From the NCBI GenBank assembly GCA_002727275.1, contig PBWO01000019.1, positions 24,183-88,182 of the forward strand: a stretch of 64,000 nucleotides of DNA. Direction: 5' to 3'. Below are positions 17,888-27,370 of this stretch, one piece after another; position 1 is the stretch's first letter; every line of letters begins with the position of its first letter. Made by a program: the position numbers and the translations under genes. The notes beneath the pieces were generated by a model. The model was given only the letters and a program-made list of their open reading frames with translations, was not told the DNA's origin and ran no database searches. The DNA comes from Methanobacteriota archaeon. GTDB taxonomy: Archaea > Thermoplasmatota > Poseidoniia > Poseidoniales > Thalassarchaeaceae.

Positions 17888-18712
17888 ATGGGAGATTCGG
17901 AATCTTCGCCCCTTATGTCCGAGTTTCAAAATCTAATGATTCAGGTCAGGCAAGGGGGGACAGCAGAGTTCGCTGTGAAATCTAATGATATTCTTCTCCG
18001 CTCAAGAACTGGTGAAGGAAAAGATCCTGAAGTGGAGGCACTGATTAGGATGGAAAGGGTGTTATTTGGCATCGGCGACGAAGAAAAAATTGGTCCAGAG
18101 TTGAAGTGGTGTATGGATAGACTAAATGCGATTAGTCCCGGATCTATTAATCACGGCGTCTCAATTCTAAACATGGCTGCTTGGCATCGAAACAAGGGAG
18201 AGACGATGATGGCATTAGCAACGCATTCAGCCATATCGCCATCAAGTGGCCATCCCAAACAACTTCTTGGGCTATCTCGTCTTGAAGTGGGCAGGATGCT
18301 AGCATCTCTGGATGATTTGTCTTCAGCAATGAGGCATCTGTGGGCTGCAAGAGGATATCTGTCCGACTCAGAAATGATACCGGAGACACTAGCGGCATCA
18401 CTGGAATGGCTTGACATCGCTCTTGATGAAGTAAACGATGTCTCGCCTAGGATGCAACATAGAATCGAGAATTCCAAGCCTCGAAATGAGCCCGGAACAA
18501 CCTGGATTCCTGCCAATTCGCAAGATGTCAGGGAGGTTGTGGACATGCTACTACCAGTTCTTCTAGCTGATGTCAGCGGAACCGATAGAGCAGACTTAGG
18601 CCTTGTAATTGATGCAGCCGAAATGCTAAATGAGGAAGGGTGGATTGTCAGCCTTGAAGAGAGGATTGAGGATATTCAGGATCCTAGACTTCTAGAATTA
18701 CTCCAATCATGA
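17888..18712 (+). CDS. Unknown helical protein downstream of prefoldin
   Basis: A 274-residue soluble protein with no family I recognise. It is largely alpha-helical and looks like degenerate TPR pairs, for example near HGVSILNMAAWHRNKGETMM and LGLSRLEVGRMLASLDDLSS. No signal peptide or membrane segment is visible. ATG 17888 is chosen over TTG 17870 because a GTGAGGA site precedes it. It probably ends the exosome operon. Its 3' end overlaps the convergent Nudix gene by 37 bases. Confidence 0.75.
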   Translation: MGDSESSPLMSEFQNLMIQVRQGGTAEFAVKSNDILLRSRTGEGKDPEVEALIRMERVLFGIGDEEKIGPELKWCMDRLNAISPGSINHGVSILNMAAWHRNKGETMMALATHSAISPSSGHPKQLLGLSRLEVGRMLASLDDLSSAMRHLWAARGYLSDSEMIPETLAASLEWLDIALDEVNDVSPRMQHRIENSKPRNEPGTTWIPANSQDVREVVDMLLPVLLADVSGTDRADLGLVIDAAEMLNEEGWIVSLEERIEDIQDPRLLELLQS

Positions 18713-19071
18713 GATATGATTGACTGGATTTCTTCTGCCCCCCATCCAAGGTTATCTGGGACATCGATGCACCAGCCCACTTCATCGATGTTAGAATCTA
18801 CCGAGCCCCAAGACAAAGGCCCGGGCTCTTCCTCGACTTGTACCCAAACAACATGTCCGCCTACTACCAATGTGGAATCGACAGCTACGGCGGTTCCCAA
18901 TAGGCCAGTCTCCTCGAATAACTCCCGTAACGCAGCTTGCTCAATCTCTTCTTCCTTACCTATTGTACCTCCGGGCAACTCCCATCCTCTTTCAGAATGT
19001 AGGACCATCACCCAGCATATATCTGGTGAATTCTTTGATGTGGTCCAAGCCAAAACAAACTCTTCTTTCAT
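18676..19071 (-). CDS. Nudix hydrolase
   Basis: A 131-residue Nudix-fold hydrolase. The Nudix box GGTIGKEEEIEQAALRELFE with ETG after it (about residues 34-57) has the full GX5EX7REUXEEXGU pattern, with the metal-binding glutamates intact. The substrate, a nucleoside diphosphate linked to some moiety, cannot be told. The C-terminal region GWGAEEIQSII is not informative. It overlaps the upstream TPR gene by four bases and the convergent gene by 37. Confidence 0.88.
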   Translation of the reverse strand: MKEEFVLAWTTSKNSPDICWVMVLHSERGWELPGGTIGKEEEIEQAALRELFEETGLLGTAVAVDSTLVVGGHVVWVQVEEEPGPLSWGSVDSNIDEVGWCIDVPDNLGWGAEEIQSIISHDWSNSRSLGS

Positions 19072-20033
19072 AACATACTCCGGATTTCTTCGACTTTTTC
19101 GATTGCCCCTTCAATTCCTTCTGCTGCCATCCTCCTTGCTAGGAAGAATGCTTCAGTCAACCTTTCTTCTCTCAATAAGACATCAACTTCATTCAAGGGA
19201 AGGACTCCTTCATCTTCTGCATGTGTTTCTTGAACAGAAGAAATGGGATGGCCTGCGAGAGACTGCATTCTACTCAAGAACTCGACTCTAGAGTCAATTG
19301 CAGGAGTATTCCAGGATGCCGAAGTATTGTCATCCATCTTGGATTCCATACGTTCGATGAATCGGTCTCTAGCGGGAATCTCTGGAAAGTGCAGTTGTGC
19401 TTGATCGTAGCACATCCATGCATTGTCAAACTCCCCTCTTCTCTCATGCATCCGGCCTAATTCTCCCCAAGTCTCGTGATTGTTCGGCCTATGGGCCAGA
19501 ACCAATTTTGATAGTTCCAAAAACTCATCCTCGTAACCCGAGTCTCTCAAACGCTCCAATCTTCGTGAAAATAGGACATTTGCTCGAATATCTCTCAAAT
19601 CAAGAATCCTCAATCTACTGCAAAATCCATCAACACCGCCATCAGAACCATTGGTAATTTCCCACCATGCATCTGGATCTAGAGGATCTGCTCCTAGACT
19701 AGCCTCAAGTATCTCAGAACCCATCTCACTCATGTCAACTCCTTCCAATTGGTTCAATGAATCCGGGTCTCTACCTAGTACAGAAAATAACTCGACAAGT
19801 ACGGCTCTAATTCCAGAATCATCACCTGCCAACAACTTAGTTTCAACCAGTACCCTCCAGTTATCGGGATGAGTAAAGTCGTGGAGAACAGCTTGCCTAG
19901 CACTTTGTTCCGCCCAACCAATGTAATCCGAATCATTTTGCGACATATTGAGAAATTTTTGGGCCTGACTACGGTGTCTATTACCTAGGCTTCGCCGCGG
20001 GTGTTGCAGGCTCGCGCCGATGTCAGTTGCCAT
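19068..20033 (-). CDS. TPR-repeat protein, unknown function
   Basis: A 321-residue soluble protein with tetratricopeptide-like helices. The clearest unit is HETWGELGRMHERRGEFDNA followed by WMCYDQA (about residues 190-216). It probably acts as a scaffold; no enzyme motif is present. The ATG at 20033 has a GAGGT site five bases before it and lies eight bases after the ubiD-like stop; ATG 19946 (MSQNDSDY) is a possible shorter start. It is in one transcript with the ubiD-like gene upstream and the Nudix gene downstream. Confidence 0.75.
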   Translation of the reverse strand: MATDIGASLQHPRRSLGNRHRSQAQKFLNMSQNDSDYIGWAEQSARQAVLHDFTHPDNWRVLVETKLLAGDDSGIRAVLVELFSVLGRDPDSLNQLEGVDMSEMGSEILEASLGADPLDPDAWWEITNGSDGGVDGFCSRLRILDLRDIRANVLFSRRLERLRDSGYEDEFLELSKLVLAHRPNNHETWGELGRMHERRGEFDNAWMCYDQAQLHFPEIPARDRFIERMESKMDDNTSASWNTPAIDSRVEFLSRMQSLAGHPISSVQETHAEDEGVLPLNEVDVLLREERLTEAFFLARRMAAEGIEGAIEKVEEIRSML

Positions 20034-20041
20034 CTAAAACC

Positions 20042-21313
20042 TCACAACACGCTCTCATAGGGGGAACGATCGACTCCAGGTGGCAAGGTAGCATCAATCC
20101 CTATCTTGCTAGTCAAACCATCAACTCCTCTCGATGGATCTAAACTAGATCCCTTTTGATCAGAGAGGATGACAGTATTTCTGTCAGGTTGCCAACGAGT
20201 CATCAATGCCCATTCAACACGCACAGGGTTGGAACAGTCTATGTCTGTGTCGACTATGGTGACTTGTTTCATCGAACGATGCCCATTCAAAGCCGCATGA
20301 ATCGCTTTGATACCATCTCCTTCATTTTGTGGCTCTATTGAAACAACTGCAGACAGCCAGCCGCTACCTCCGTCAGTCAGGTAGACATCAGTACAAGGTA
20401 CGACTTCGTTCACAGCAGATTTGATGGTCGGTGCTCTAGGCAGCCCCATGAGTGTCCTATGTTCTACTTCAGCTGGAATTAGTGCATGAAAGATGGCTGC
20501 ATCCCTGTGATGAACTGCATGATATTCAATTACAGGCTCTTGCCTGACATCATCTACAGTACCGGTAATGTCGACATAGGGCCCTTCATCATCGTCTCTG
20601 AGAGTGATCCTAGCCTCCATTGCATATTCAGAGTCCGCAGGCACTTGGACTCCGTTCGATAAAGTCACTAGCTCTAGTGGCTTACCATGTAGTCGCTGAT
20701 GGAGGGCTGCTGCAACAGTCAATTCATCCAAGTCGTGAGTGAAGGACATAGCAGCAGCCAGAAGTACAGTTGCATCGGGCCCATTGACTACCGCGATATC
20801 TATCTCGTCACCATTAGCTCGAGCATTATCTGTCATAGTCCTGAGATGCCTGGGTACAAATCGAGAAACACAGTTATTTGCATCGCGTAGGAATTGACGG
20901 TGAAATGACATGTTCCTCACGCCTCCATATTGAGCAATTATGACTGAGGCAGATTGGTATCGCCCTCTGTCTTCAGGGTAATGCCAAGGGATGGGAATAG
21001 AAGTAAGATCAACAGTTTTTTGTGTGTTCTCGAAAACTGGAGCATCTTCCTTCTCAATTACCACGGGCTCTTCAGGATTATCCATAGCCCAAGCCAGGAT
21101 GTCAATTAACTCTCCAGGGGTAATTTCGAATATCGAGCACAACCTGTCTCTGGCAAGAACATTCAGGGCGGAACGTAATTCCCCAGTTCCTTCGATTTGA
21201 TTGAACATTACAGCTTTGTGTCCTATGGATTTGGAATGCTCCAACATGTCATGGTTGACACTAATTTGCTCATCAACTTCTTCAACTCCCGCCAACAAGT
21301 CCCTGAATGCCAT
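20042..21313 (-). CDS. UbiD-family prenylated-FMN decarboxylase
   Basis: A 423-residue UbiD-fold decarboxylase. Visible family blocks are MSFHRQFLRDANNC (about 157), VPRHLRTM (about 174) and the DYA-like VPADSEYAMEARI stretch (about 250) that holds the prFMN-handling Glu. The length fits the archaeal UbiD type that decarboxylates trans-anhydromevalonate 5-phosphate in the archaeal mevalonate pathway. The menaquinone decarboxylase MqnL is the other candidate, since mqn genes also occur here. The nearby isopentenyl phosphate kinase favours the first. The start is ATG 21313 (MAFRDLL), equivalent to other UbiD starts. Confidence 0.85.
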   Translation of the reverse strand: MAFRDLLAGVEEVDEQISVNHDMLEHSKSIGHKAVMFNQIEGTGELRSALNVLARDRLCSIFEITPGELIDILAWAMDNPEEPVVIEKEDAPVFENTQKTVDLTSIPIPWHYPEDRGRYQSASVIIAQYGGVRNMSFHRQFLRDANNCVSRFVPRHLRTMTDNARANGDEIDIAVVNGPDATVLLAAAMSFTHDLDELTVAAALHQRLHGKPLELVTLSNGVQVPADSEYAMEARITLRDDDEGPYVDITGTVDDVRQEPVIEYHAVHHRDAAIFHALIPAEVEHRTLMGLPRAPTIKSAVNEVVPCTDVYLTDGGSGWLSAVVSIEPQNEGDGIKAIHAALNGHRSMKQVTIVDTDIDCSNPVRVEWALMTRWQPDRNTVILSDQKGSSLDPSRGVDGLTSKIGIDATLPPGVDRSPYESVL

Positions 21314-21370
21314 AATTAGGGCCCGACGAGTCTTCTGCTTCAATGTTGGCGAGGTTGGGCTCTGAATGAG

Positions 21371-21437
21371 CTCACCTACGGTGAGTCCGTCACGCTCTTA
21401 TATGGGGGGTAGGTCGGCGAGGCGTCATTCTGAGGTG
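21371..21437 (+). promoter_or_regulatory. Promoter and ribosome site of the S12-S7 operon
   Basis: TATA-like TCTTATATGG lies at 21396-21405. The ribosome site GAGGTG lies at 21432-21437, five bases before the TTG at 21443. Just upstream is a 6-bp inverted repeat, CTCACC-TAC-GGTGAG (21371-21385), which could bind a regulator or be chance. The ribosome site supports the unusual TTG start of S12. Confidence 0.5.
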
Positions 21438-21442
21438 TACAC

Positions 21443-21883
21443 TTGGGTCGTGGATTATTCTCCGGATCAAAGATGAAGAATGATCGTAAGAAATATCGCT
21501 GGAAGGAGCGCAAGTTCAGAGACCGTGAGATCAAGCGCCGCCAAGGTGGAGTACTCAAGCACGACCCACTCAAGGGCAGTACACAAGCAAAAGGCATCGT
21601 AATAGAAAAGGTAGGTTTCGAGGCTAAGCAACCTAATTCAGGAATCAGAAAGGCAGTCAAGATTAGCCTGATTAGGACCGGAAACAAACTCACAGCATTC
21701 GCACCTGGGGATGGTGCGATTTCCTTCATCGACGAGCACGATGAGGTCCTAGTAGAGGGAATAGGGGGTAGAATGGGTAGATCGTACGGTGACCTTCCCG
21801 GTGTTCGTTACAAAGTCATCAAGGTCAATGGAGTTTCTTTGGATGAGATGGTCCGGGGCCGCAAGGAGAAGCCAGTAAGGTGA
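21443..21883 (+). CDS. rpsL: Ribosomal protein S12 (uS12)
   Basis: Decoding-site protein of the small subunit. GIVIEKVGFEAKQPNSGIRK (about 51-70), AFAPGDGAISFIDEHDEV (about 90-107) and DLPGVRYKVIKVNGVSL (about 117) are the family hallmarks. The archaeal N-terminus MGRGLF...KNDRKKYRW matches homologues right from the TTG codon, and a GAGGTG site sits before it, so TTG 21443 is preferred over ATG 21473. Length is 146 residues, as in other archaea. Confidence 0.95.
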   Translation: MGRGLFSGSKMKNDRKKYRWKERKFRDREIKRRQGGVLKHDPLKGSTQAKGIVIEKVGFEAKQPNSGIRKAVKISLIRTGNKLTAFAPGDGAISFIDEHDEVLVEGIGGRMGRSYGDLPGVRYKVIKVNGVSLDEMVRGRKEKPVR

Positions 21884-21887
21884 TTCA

Positions 21888-22496
21888 ATGTCGGATGAAG
21901 CAAGCGTCGAGACAGAGAAGCCTATTGCAGGCATTGGCACCATGGTCTTCGGAAAATGGGATGCCGCTGAAGTTACCTGTTCAGACCCAGGCCTAGCACC
22001 ATACATCAATCTCACAACAATCGGAACTCCTCATTCAGGCGGGAGACATGCAAACGCTTGGTTCGGCAAATCGAAGCTGTCTGTAGTCGAGCGATTCATC
22101 AACAACATGATGCGAACCGGCAAGTTCTCCGGAAAAAAGCAGCACTGTGCGAGAGCCTTTGAGAACGCTCTTGATAGAATCGCTCAGAAGACTGGTGAGA
22201 ATCCTCTGCAGAAGTTCATCGATGCAATCATTGAAGCTGCCCCCTGTGAGGAGATTACTAGAATTAAGGTCGGAGCAGTCAGTCAGCCAAAGGCAGTCGA
22301 CTCATCTCCGAATCGTAGACTTGACATTGCTCTGAGAAATATTGCACTCGGCTCTACTTCTGCCACCGCAAAAAGTCGCAGAACTTTGACGGAAGGCATT
22401 CTGGCAGAGTTATCTAAGGCGGCTGAAGGGGACATTACATCCTTCTCCGTAGGCAAGCGAGAGGAGATCGAGAGAATAGCTGCATCTGCCCGATGA
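21888..22496 (+). CDS. rpsG: Ribosomal protein S7 (uS7)
   Basis: Head-domain protein of the small subunit, archaeal type, 202 residues. Conserved blocks are KLSVVERFINNMMRTGKFSG (about 64-83) and VSQPKAVDSSPNRRLDIALR (about 128-147), with KSRRTLTEGILAEL near the end. It begins five bases after S12 and precedes EF-2, the conserved str gene order. Confidence 0.95.
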   Translation: MSDEASVETEKPIAGIGTMVFGKWDAAEVTCSDPGLAPYINLTTIGTPHSGGRHANAWFGKSKLSVVERFINNMMRTGKFSGKKQHCARAFENALDRIAQKTGENPLQKFIDAIIEAAPCEEITRIKVGAVSQPKAVDSSPNRRLDIALRNIALGSTSATAKSRRTLTEGILAELSKAAEGDITSFSVGKREEIERIAASAR

Positions 22497-22552
22497 TGGC
22501 AATTACTTACAACAAGACTACTGAGAGTCGTTTCAGTTGTCTCACAATCGGA

Positions 22553-22559
22553 TTTATGA
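22553..22559 (+). promoter_or_regulatory. TATA-like box for EF-2
   Basis: TTTATGA lies about 40 bases before ATG 22596, and an AGGTG ribosome site follows about seven bases before the ATG. This suggests EF-2 has its own promoter besides read-through from S7. Confidence 0.4.
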
Positions 22560-22595
22560 ACCGTAGTCAGGTCGCCGCGACAACAGGTGTTAGCA

Positions 22596-24803
22596 ATGGG
22601 TAGGAAAGAGGACAACATCAATCGTGCAACAGAAGTAATGCACCAAAGGGATAGGATACGAAATCTAGCTATTGCTGCCCACATCGATCACGGTAAGACA
22701 ACACTATCAGACAACCTGATTGCGGGTGCTGGAATGATGTCGGAAGATCTAGCTGGAAAATCTAGGGTTCTCGATTTTGACGACCAAGAAAGCGCGCGTG
22801 GAATTACTATCAATGCAGCCAGTGCGTCTATGGTGCACAGTGTGGGCGGGGATGACTACCTGATCAATCTCATCGATACTCCCGGACACGTTGACTTCGG
22901 AGGAGATGTTACGAGGGCAATGCGCGCTGTTGATGGGTGCATCATTCTGACCTGTGCAGTCGAAGGGGCCATGCCTCAGACGGAGACTGTAGTTAGACAG
23001 GCGCTCAAGGAGAAGGTGAGACCAGTTTTGTTCATCAATAAGGTGGACAGGCTAATCAATGAGTTGCAAGTTACTCCAGAAGACATGATGAGTAGATTCG
23101 AAGAGCAAATTACCAGAGTCAATACTCTGATTCGGCAATTCGCTCCTGAAGAGCATCGTAAGGATTGGCAGGTCAGTGTCCAAGGAGGTACTGTAGCATT
23201 TGGTTCTGCATACCATAATTGGGGCATCACACTCCCCTACATGCAGAAGTCAGGAGTAAATTTCACTCAAATCTTTGAGTTCTGCCACAATGAACAACAG
23301 AAAGAACTCGCTAAGAAGGCCCCAGTGCACGAAGTACTTCTTGATATGGCGGTTGAAGAACTGCCATCACCTGTCGTGGCTCAGAAGTATAGGATCCCAA
23401 ATATATGGCAAGGTGACTTAGAGTCAGAAACTGGAACTGCCATGATTGAATGCGATGCAAAAGGCCCCCTATCTTTGATGATCACAAAAATTTGGATGGA
23501 TCCCCATGCAGGAGAGGTCGCAGTAGGTAGAATCTACTCCGGAACTATTTCTCACGGAGAAACTGTCTGGGCACTAGGTGCTGCCAAATCTGAAAGAGTT
23601 CAACAAGTCAGTATGATGGTTGGAGGAGATAGGATTCAGGTCCCAGAAGTCTCATCGGGAAATATTGTAGCATTGACTGGAGTTAGAAGTGCTGCTGCTG
23701 GTGTTACCATTACAAGGGAAGAGGATGCAACTCCATTCGAAGCAATCAGGCATTACTCAGAACCTGTTGTTACTGTAGCAGTCGAGCCAAAATCCATGAA
23801 GGATTTGCCGAAATTCATTGGAGCTCTAAATGGATTGGCAAAGGCAGATGCTTCACTTTCAGTCTCTACCAATCATGAGACTGGAGAGGCATTACTAGCA
23901 GGTATGGGAGAGTTGCATCTTGAGATTACAGTCTATAGATTGGAGGAAGAGCAGAATATCAAAGTCTCTGTCAGTGAACCCATCGTAGTCTATCGGGAAT
24001 CAATTTCCTCCGACAACAAAGGGCGTTCATTTGAGGGTAAGTCTCCAAACAGGCACAATAGATTTTACATTGAAACTGAACCGCTACCAGATGACGTAGT
24101 AAATGCACTTCGAGAAGGGGCCTTCGGTGATGGTTCAGTACGAAATAAAGATGCAAAGCAAGTCGGGGACCAATTCGCCGAATTTGGCATGGACAAGGAC
24201 ATGATGAGAAAAATCTACGCAATAAATGGTACAAACGTGTTAGTCAATGACACCAAGGGAATCCAGAATTTGCACGAGACCAGAGAACTAATTATTGAGG
24301 GATTCAACGATGTTTGCAACAAGGGTCCTGTTGCTGATGAGCCATTGATGGGCGTCCTCGTAAGATTAGTTGATGCAAAGCTCCACGAAGATGCAATTCA
24401 CCGTGGACCTGCGCAAACTATCCCAGCAGTAAGGAACGCAGTAAAGGGTGCTCTAATCAGATCCAAGTCTGTAATCTTCGAGCCAATTCAGAAGATTCGT
24501 ATCGATGCACCTAACGATGTAATCGGTGGCGTTACTAGAGAGGTCACTACACGGCGCGGAATCATTGAAGATATGCCGGTCGATGGAAGTACTGCTAGTG
24601 TAATTGGGACCATGCCTGTAGCAGAGACCTTCGGATTCTCAAACGATATCAGGGCTGCCAGTCAATGCAGAGCAGTTTGGAATACCGAGAATGCAGGATA
24701 TGTTCACTTACCTCCAAACCTGTTTGGTGATGTGACAGCAGAGATTCGTGAGAGGAAGGGACTCAAGCCCGAGATTCCAGGCGAAGCCCACTATATGGAC
24801 TGA
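22596..24803 (+). CDS. fusA: Translation elongation factor 2
   Basis: GTPase that moves tRNAs and mRNA through the ribosome. The P-loop block AHIDHGKTTLSDNL is at about residues 28-41, DTPGHVDFGGD near 92 and NKVDRL near 147, followed by the usual domains II-V. The diphthamide loop near residue 605 reads DAIHRGPAQTIPAVRNAV, and its His is kept. That is notable because the last diphthamide-forming enzyme is interrupted at 12587. The start is ATG 22596 with an AGGTG site. Length is 735 residues, normal for archaea. Confidence 0.96.
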   Translation: MGRKEDNINRATEVMHQRDRIRNLAIAAHIDHGKTTLSDNLIAGAGMMSEDLAGKSRVLDFDDQESARGITINAASASMVHSVGGDDYLINLIDTPGHVDFGGDVTRAMRAVDGCIILTCAVEGAMPQTETVVRQALKEKVRPVLFINKVDRLINELQVTPEDMMSRFEEQITRVNTLIRQFAPEEHRKDWQVSVQGGTVAFGSAYHNWGITLPYMQKSGVNFTQIFEFCHNEQQKELAKKAPVHEVLLDMAVEELPSPVVAQKYRIPNIWQGDLESETGTAMIECDAKGPLSLMITKIWMDPHAGEVAVGRIYSGTISHGETVWALGAAKSERVQQVSMMVGGDRIQVPEVSSGNIVALTGVRSAAAGVTITREEDATPFEAIRHYSEPVVTVAVEPKSMKDLPKFIGALNGLAKADASLSVSTNHETGEALLAGMGELHLEITVYRLEEEQNIKVSVSEPIVVYRESISSDNKGRSFEGKSPNRHNRFYIETEPLPDDVVNALREGAFGDGSVRNKDAKQVGDQFAEFGMDKDMMRKIYAINGTNVLVNDTKGIQNLHETRELIIEGFNDVCNKGPVADEPLMGVLVRLVDAKLHEDAIHRGPAQTIPAVRNAVKGALIRSKSVIFEPIQKIRIDAPNDVIGGVTREVTTRRGIIEDMPVDGSTASVIGTMPVAETFGFSNDIRAASQCRAVWNTENAGYVHLPPNLFGDVTAEIRERKGLKPEIPGEAHYMD

Positions 24804-24805
24804 AA

Positions 24806-26500
24806 CTAGTTGATTCGTATCAATTGAAAATCAGTTAATTCCCTAAGTACCGAGACAGCTGGACTGTCAGGTAATTTATCTAGACACTCATGTGCTAGGG
24901 AATGATGATGCATAGCCCTGTCCTTGGCATATTGTATAGAGCCGCTATCATGTAATTCTTGTACCGCAGACAACAATTCGTCATCCGTACACTTTCCTGC
25001 GCCATACGCCATTCTGAAGGCCGGCATATCTTCATCGCATTGTAATGCATGTATGGCAATCAACGTTTTCTTACCCTGCACTATGTCGGATCCGGCTGGT
25101 TTCCCGAGAGTCGCTGTATCCCCAGTAATGTCAATCAGATCATCCATCAACTGGAAACAAAGACCGAGATTCAGACCCCATTTTTCCATATTATCAACGA
25201 TTTCAGGAGATGCCCCTGCGAGAATGGACCCAGTGCCTGCACATGTTTCGAACATTACACTGGTCTTGCCAGTAATCATAGCGATATATTCGTCTTCACT
25301 AACTTCGTCTCTAGATTCAAAGGAAATATCTTCTTGTTGACCATCTGCGACATTCCTGACCATCTCACCAATCGCTCTGACAAGAAATGCCAATTTATCA
25401 GAGTCTATATCTCTCGATTCGGCAAGAATCTCAAATGCTACGGCCAACATTGCATCGCCTGCATTGATCGCTGTGGAGTCATCATATGCGACGTGAACAG
25501 CTTCCAATCCTCTTCTGATGGGGTCTTGATCCATCAAATCATCATGAACTAAAGTAAAGTTGTGAATAATTTCTATTGAAGCTCCGAGAGTATAATGTCC
25601 CTCATGTGCCTCGCCCACAGCCTCGCCCACTAGTCTAGGAAGTGTGGCCCTCAATCGCTTTCCTCCACCCGAGAATAGATGCGTCATTGCACCGTGTAAA
25701 CGCTGTTGCTTCATTTTGCCAAGACTTTGCATGATTACTTCCTCGACGTGCTCTCTATGGAATGCTATAGCATCTAACAGGTTCTGCCCAGGAGCTACAG
25801 AATTGCCTCCCATGTCAACTTCTCCGAATTGTATTACACCCTCTCTAGCAGGTATTTTATGCATATCTGGATAGTACTCTTCGAAAAATTCACTCCACAA
25901 TAATCTGAACCATGGAGCAACAATTTGATCTTCCCAGAACCCATCCCCTCTCATCATCTCGGCAATCTCGGGACCAGCTACCCATTTAGTGGAAGAAATC
26001 TCATTAGGGTTAGGATCAACTTCAATTCCATCTGCAATGGCTACTAGGACATGGTCAACTTCGCGTTCAATCCAATCTGCATCCCATCTGCATTCGTATA
26101 GGAATGATCCAAGGTGCCTGAGTTCAATCTCAGACAATTGACCCTCAGAGATTCCAAGCTCTTGATGCAGTTTTCTCTTGGCCGCATTAACAACTCCAGT
26201 TACTACATCTCCATTTTCACCTGGAATATCCAAAGGATGGCTACAGCAAGTATTTGCCCATACAGAAGGGAAGGTGATCTTGTCATCAGAACGCTTCTGG
26301 ACCAGCAATCCACCTTCACTGTTGAATATTAGCACACTGAATGCGCGGTGCAGTAAACCCTCTCTAAAGTGGCAGTTAAGTTTGGTTTCTGAACCTATAC
26401 TATTGCCATCATAGTCGACTAATATACAGCGTTCTGACATCATCTCTGCTTGTGAGTCATCGTGACCCTGCAATGCAGAGATGTCTGAATCCGCTGCCAT
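24806..26500 (-). CDS. Fusion of isopentenyl-diphosphate isomerase (type I) and GGPP synthase
   Basis: Two enzymes of isoprenoid lipid synthesis in one chain of 564 residues. The N-terminal part (to about 220) is a Nudix-fold type I isomerase, with NTCCSHP carrying the catalytic Cys and REVDHVLVA near the second metal/acid site. The C-terminal part (from about 235) is a trans-prenyltransferase: GGGKRLRATLP, the first Asp-rich motif VHDDLMDQD and the second motif LMDDLIDITGD. Together they make the allylic starter DMAPP and extend it to GGPP. The ATG at 26500 is used; 26522-26533 holds alternatives. Downstream of the isopentenyl phosphate kinase gene on the same strand, which supplies IPP. Confidence 0.92.
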   Translation of the reverse strand: MAADSDISALQGHDDSQAEMMSERCILVDYDGNSIGSETKLNCHFREGLLHRAFSVLIFNSEGGLLVQKRSDDKITFPSVWANTCCSHPLDIPGENGDVVTGVVNAAKRKLHQELGISEGQLSEIELRHLGSFLYECRWDADWIEREVDHVLVAIADGIEVDPNPNEISSTKWVAGPEIAEMMRGDGFWEDQIVAPWFRLLWSEFFEEYYPDMHKIPAREGVIQFGEVDMGGNSVAPGQNLLDAIAFHREHVEEVIMQSLGKMKQQRLHGAMTHLFSGGGKRLRATLPRLVGEAVGEAHEGHYTLGASIEIIHNFTLVHDDLMDQDPIRRGLEAVHVAYDDSTAINAGDAMLAVAFEILAESRDIDSDKLAFLVRAIGEMVRNVADGQQEDISFESRDEVSEDEYIAMITGKTSVMFETCAGTGSILAGASPEIVDNMEKWGLNLGLCFQLMDDLIDITGDTATLGKPAGSDIVQGKKTLIAIHALQCDEDMPAFRMAYGAGKCTDDELLSAVQELHDSGSIQYAKDRAMHHHSLAHECLDKLPDSPAVSVLRELTDFQLIRIN

Positions 26501-26546
26501 GATGGTGCGACAATACGGTTGCATATAACCCAATACGGGAATTTGA

Positions 26547-27344
26547 CTAATCGTCTACAACTATTCTGGTACCGACGGTTTGACCATCAGAAAGAATCTC
26601 TAACATCCTTGAAGGGACTCTGCCGTCAATGAACCATACATGCTCTGCAAAGCCGGCGATTTCTGACGCACACTGAGCTTTCAATAAGATTCCACCAGTT
26701 ACATCGATACTGGAATCATGCTCACCGAAGAACTCCTGTGAATGTGACCAACGTTCAATCAATAACGAACCCTCGGCACCAGGGGGCCCACTGAGAAGTC
26801 CTTCCGCATCTCCAAGCAGGAATGCGCATAGCAGAACATCAGGCAATTCTTTAGCCAATCGAACCATTAGATGGTCGCCAGATAGTATTCCAAACATACT
26901 GTCTCCTTGAACATCTACAACATCACCGAAACTAACCGGAACATCCGATTCCGGACTGCGCTTGAAAATATTCACGTCTCCTGAGAATTCGGTCCCGACT
27001 CCAATAACCCATTCTCTCGGTGGTAGAGGTTCGCTTTGAATGCCAACTGCAGTTAATGATTCTATTAGTATCGAATTCAACTCATCCATATCTGAACGAA
27101 TAGTGTCTATGGCTGAATATTGCTGTTCAGATATTTCCGGATTCAAACCCTCACTGATGTGCCATTTCTTAGCTTCAATATGGCCATATGATCCAGCTCC
27201 ATGAATGACAATCACAGAGTGTCCCATTTCGATAATATGGGAAATGACCTTTGATACAGCATCAATACGATTCCTCAGTACAACCTTGTATTGTGTTTTG
27301 TCAGTAATCAGGCCACCACCAAGTTTGATGATAACCCGGGCCAT
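26547..27344 (-). CDS. Isopentenyl phosphate kinase
   Basis: Phosphorylates isopentenyl phosphate to IPP, the last step of the archaeal mevalonate pathway. It belongs to the amino-acid kinase fold: MARVIIKLGGGLITDK opens the chain, and VIHGAGSYGHIEAKKW (about 46-61) holds the family-specific His that binds the phosphate. SGDHLMVRLA (about 155) and DVTGGILLKAQ (about 215) complete the core. ATG 27344 gives 265 residues with the Lys-Gly loop near the start, as in homologues. It is followed by the IDI-GGPPS fusion gene. Confidence 0.9.
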   Translation of the reverse strand: MARVIIKLGGGLITDKTQYKVVLRNRIDAVSKVISHIIEMGHSVIVIHGAGSYGHIEAKKWHISEGLNPEISEQQYSAIDTIRSDMDELNSILIESLTAVGIQSEPLPPREWVIGVGTEFSGDVNIFKRSPESDVPVSFGDVVDVQGDSMFGILSGDHLMVRLAKELPDVLLCAFLLGDAEGLLSGPPGAEGSLLIERWSHSQEFFGEHDSSIDVTGGILLKAQCASEIAGFAEHVWFIDGRVPSRMLEILSDGQTVGTRIVVDD

Positions 27345-27370
27345 GATTTGGCCACGGGGTATACGACTTA

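Noticed and set aside
22496..22603. 35-codon frame between S7 and EF-2
   Set aside because: It contains the EF-2 TATA box and ribosome site, has no hydrophobic or metal motif, and overlaps the EF-2 start.
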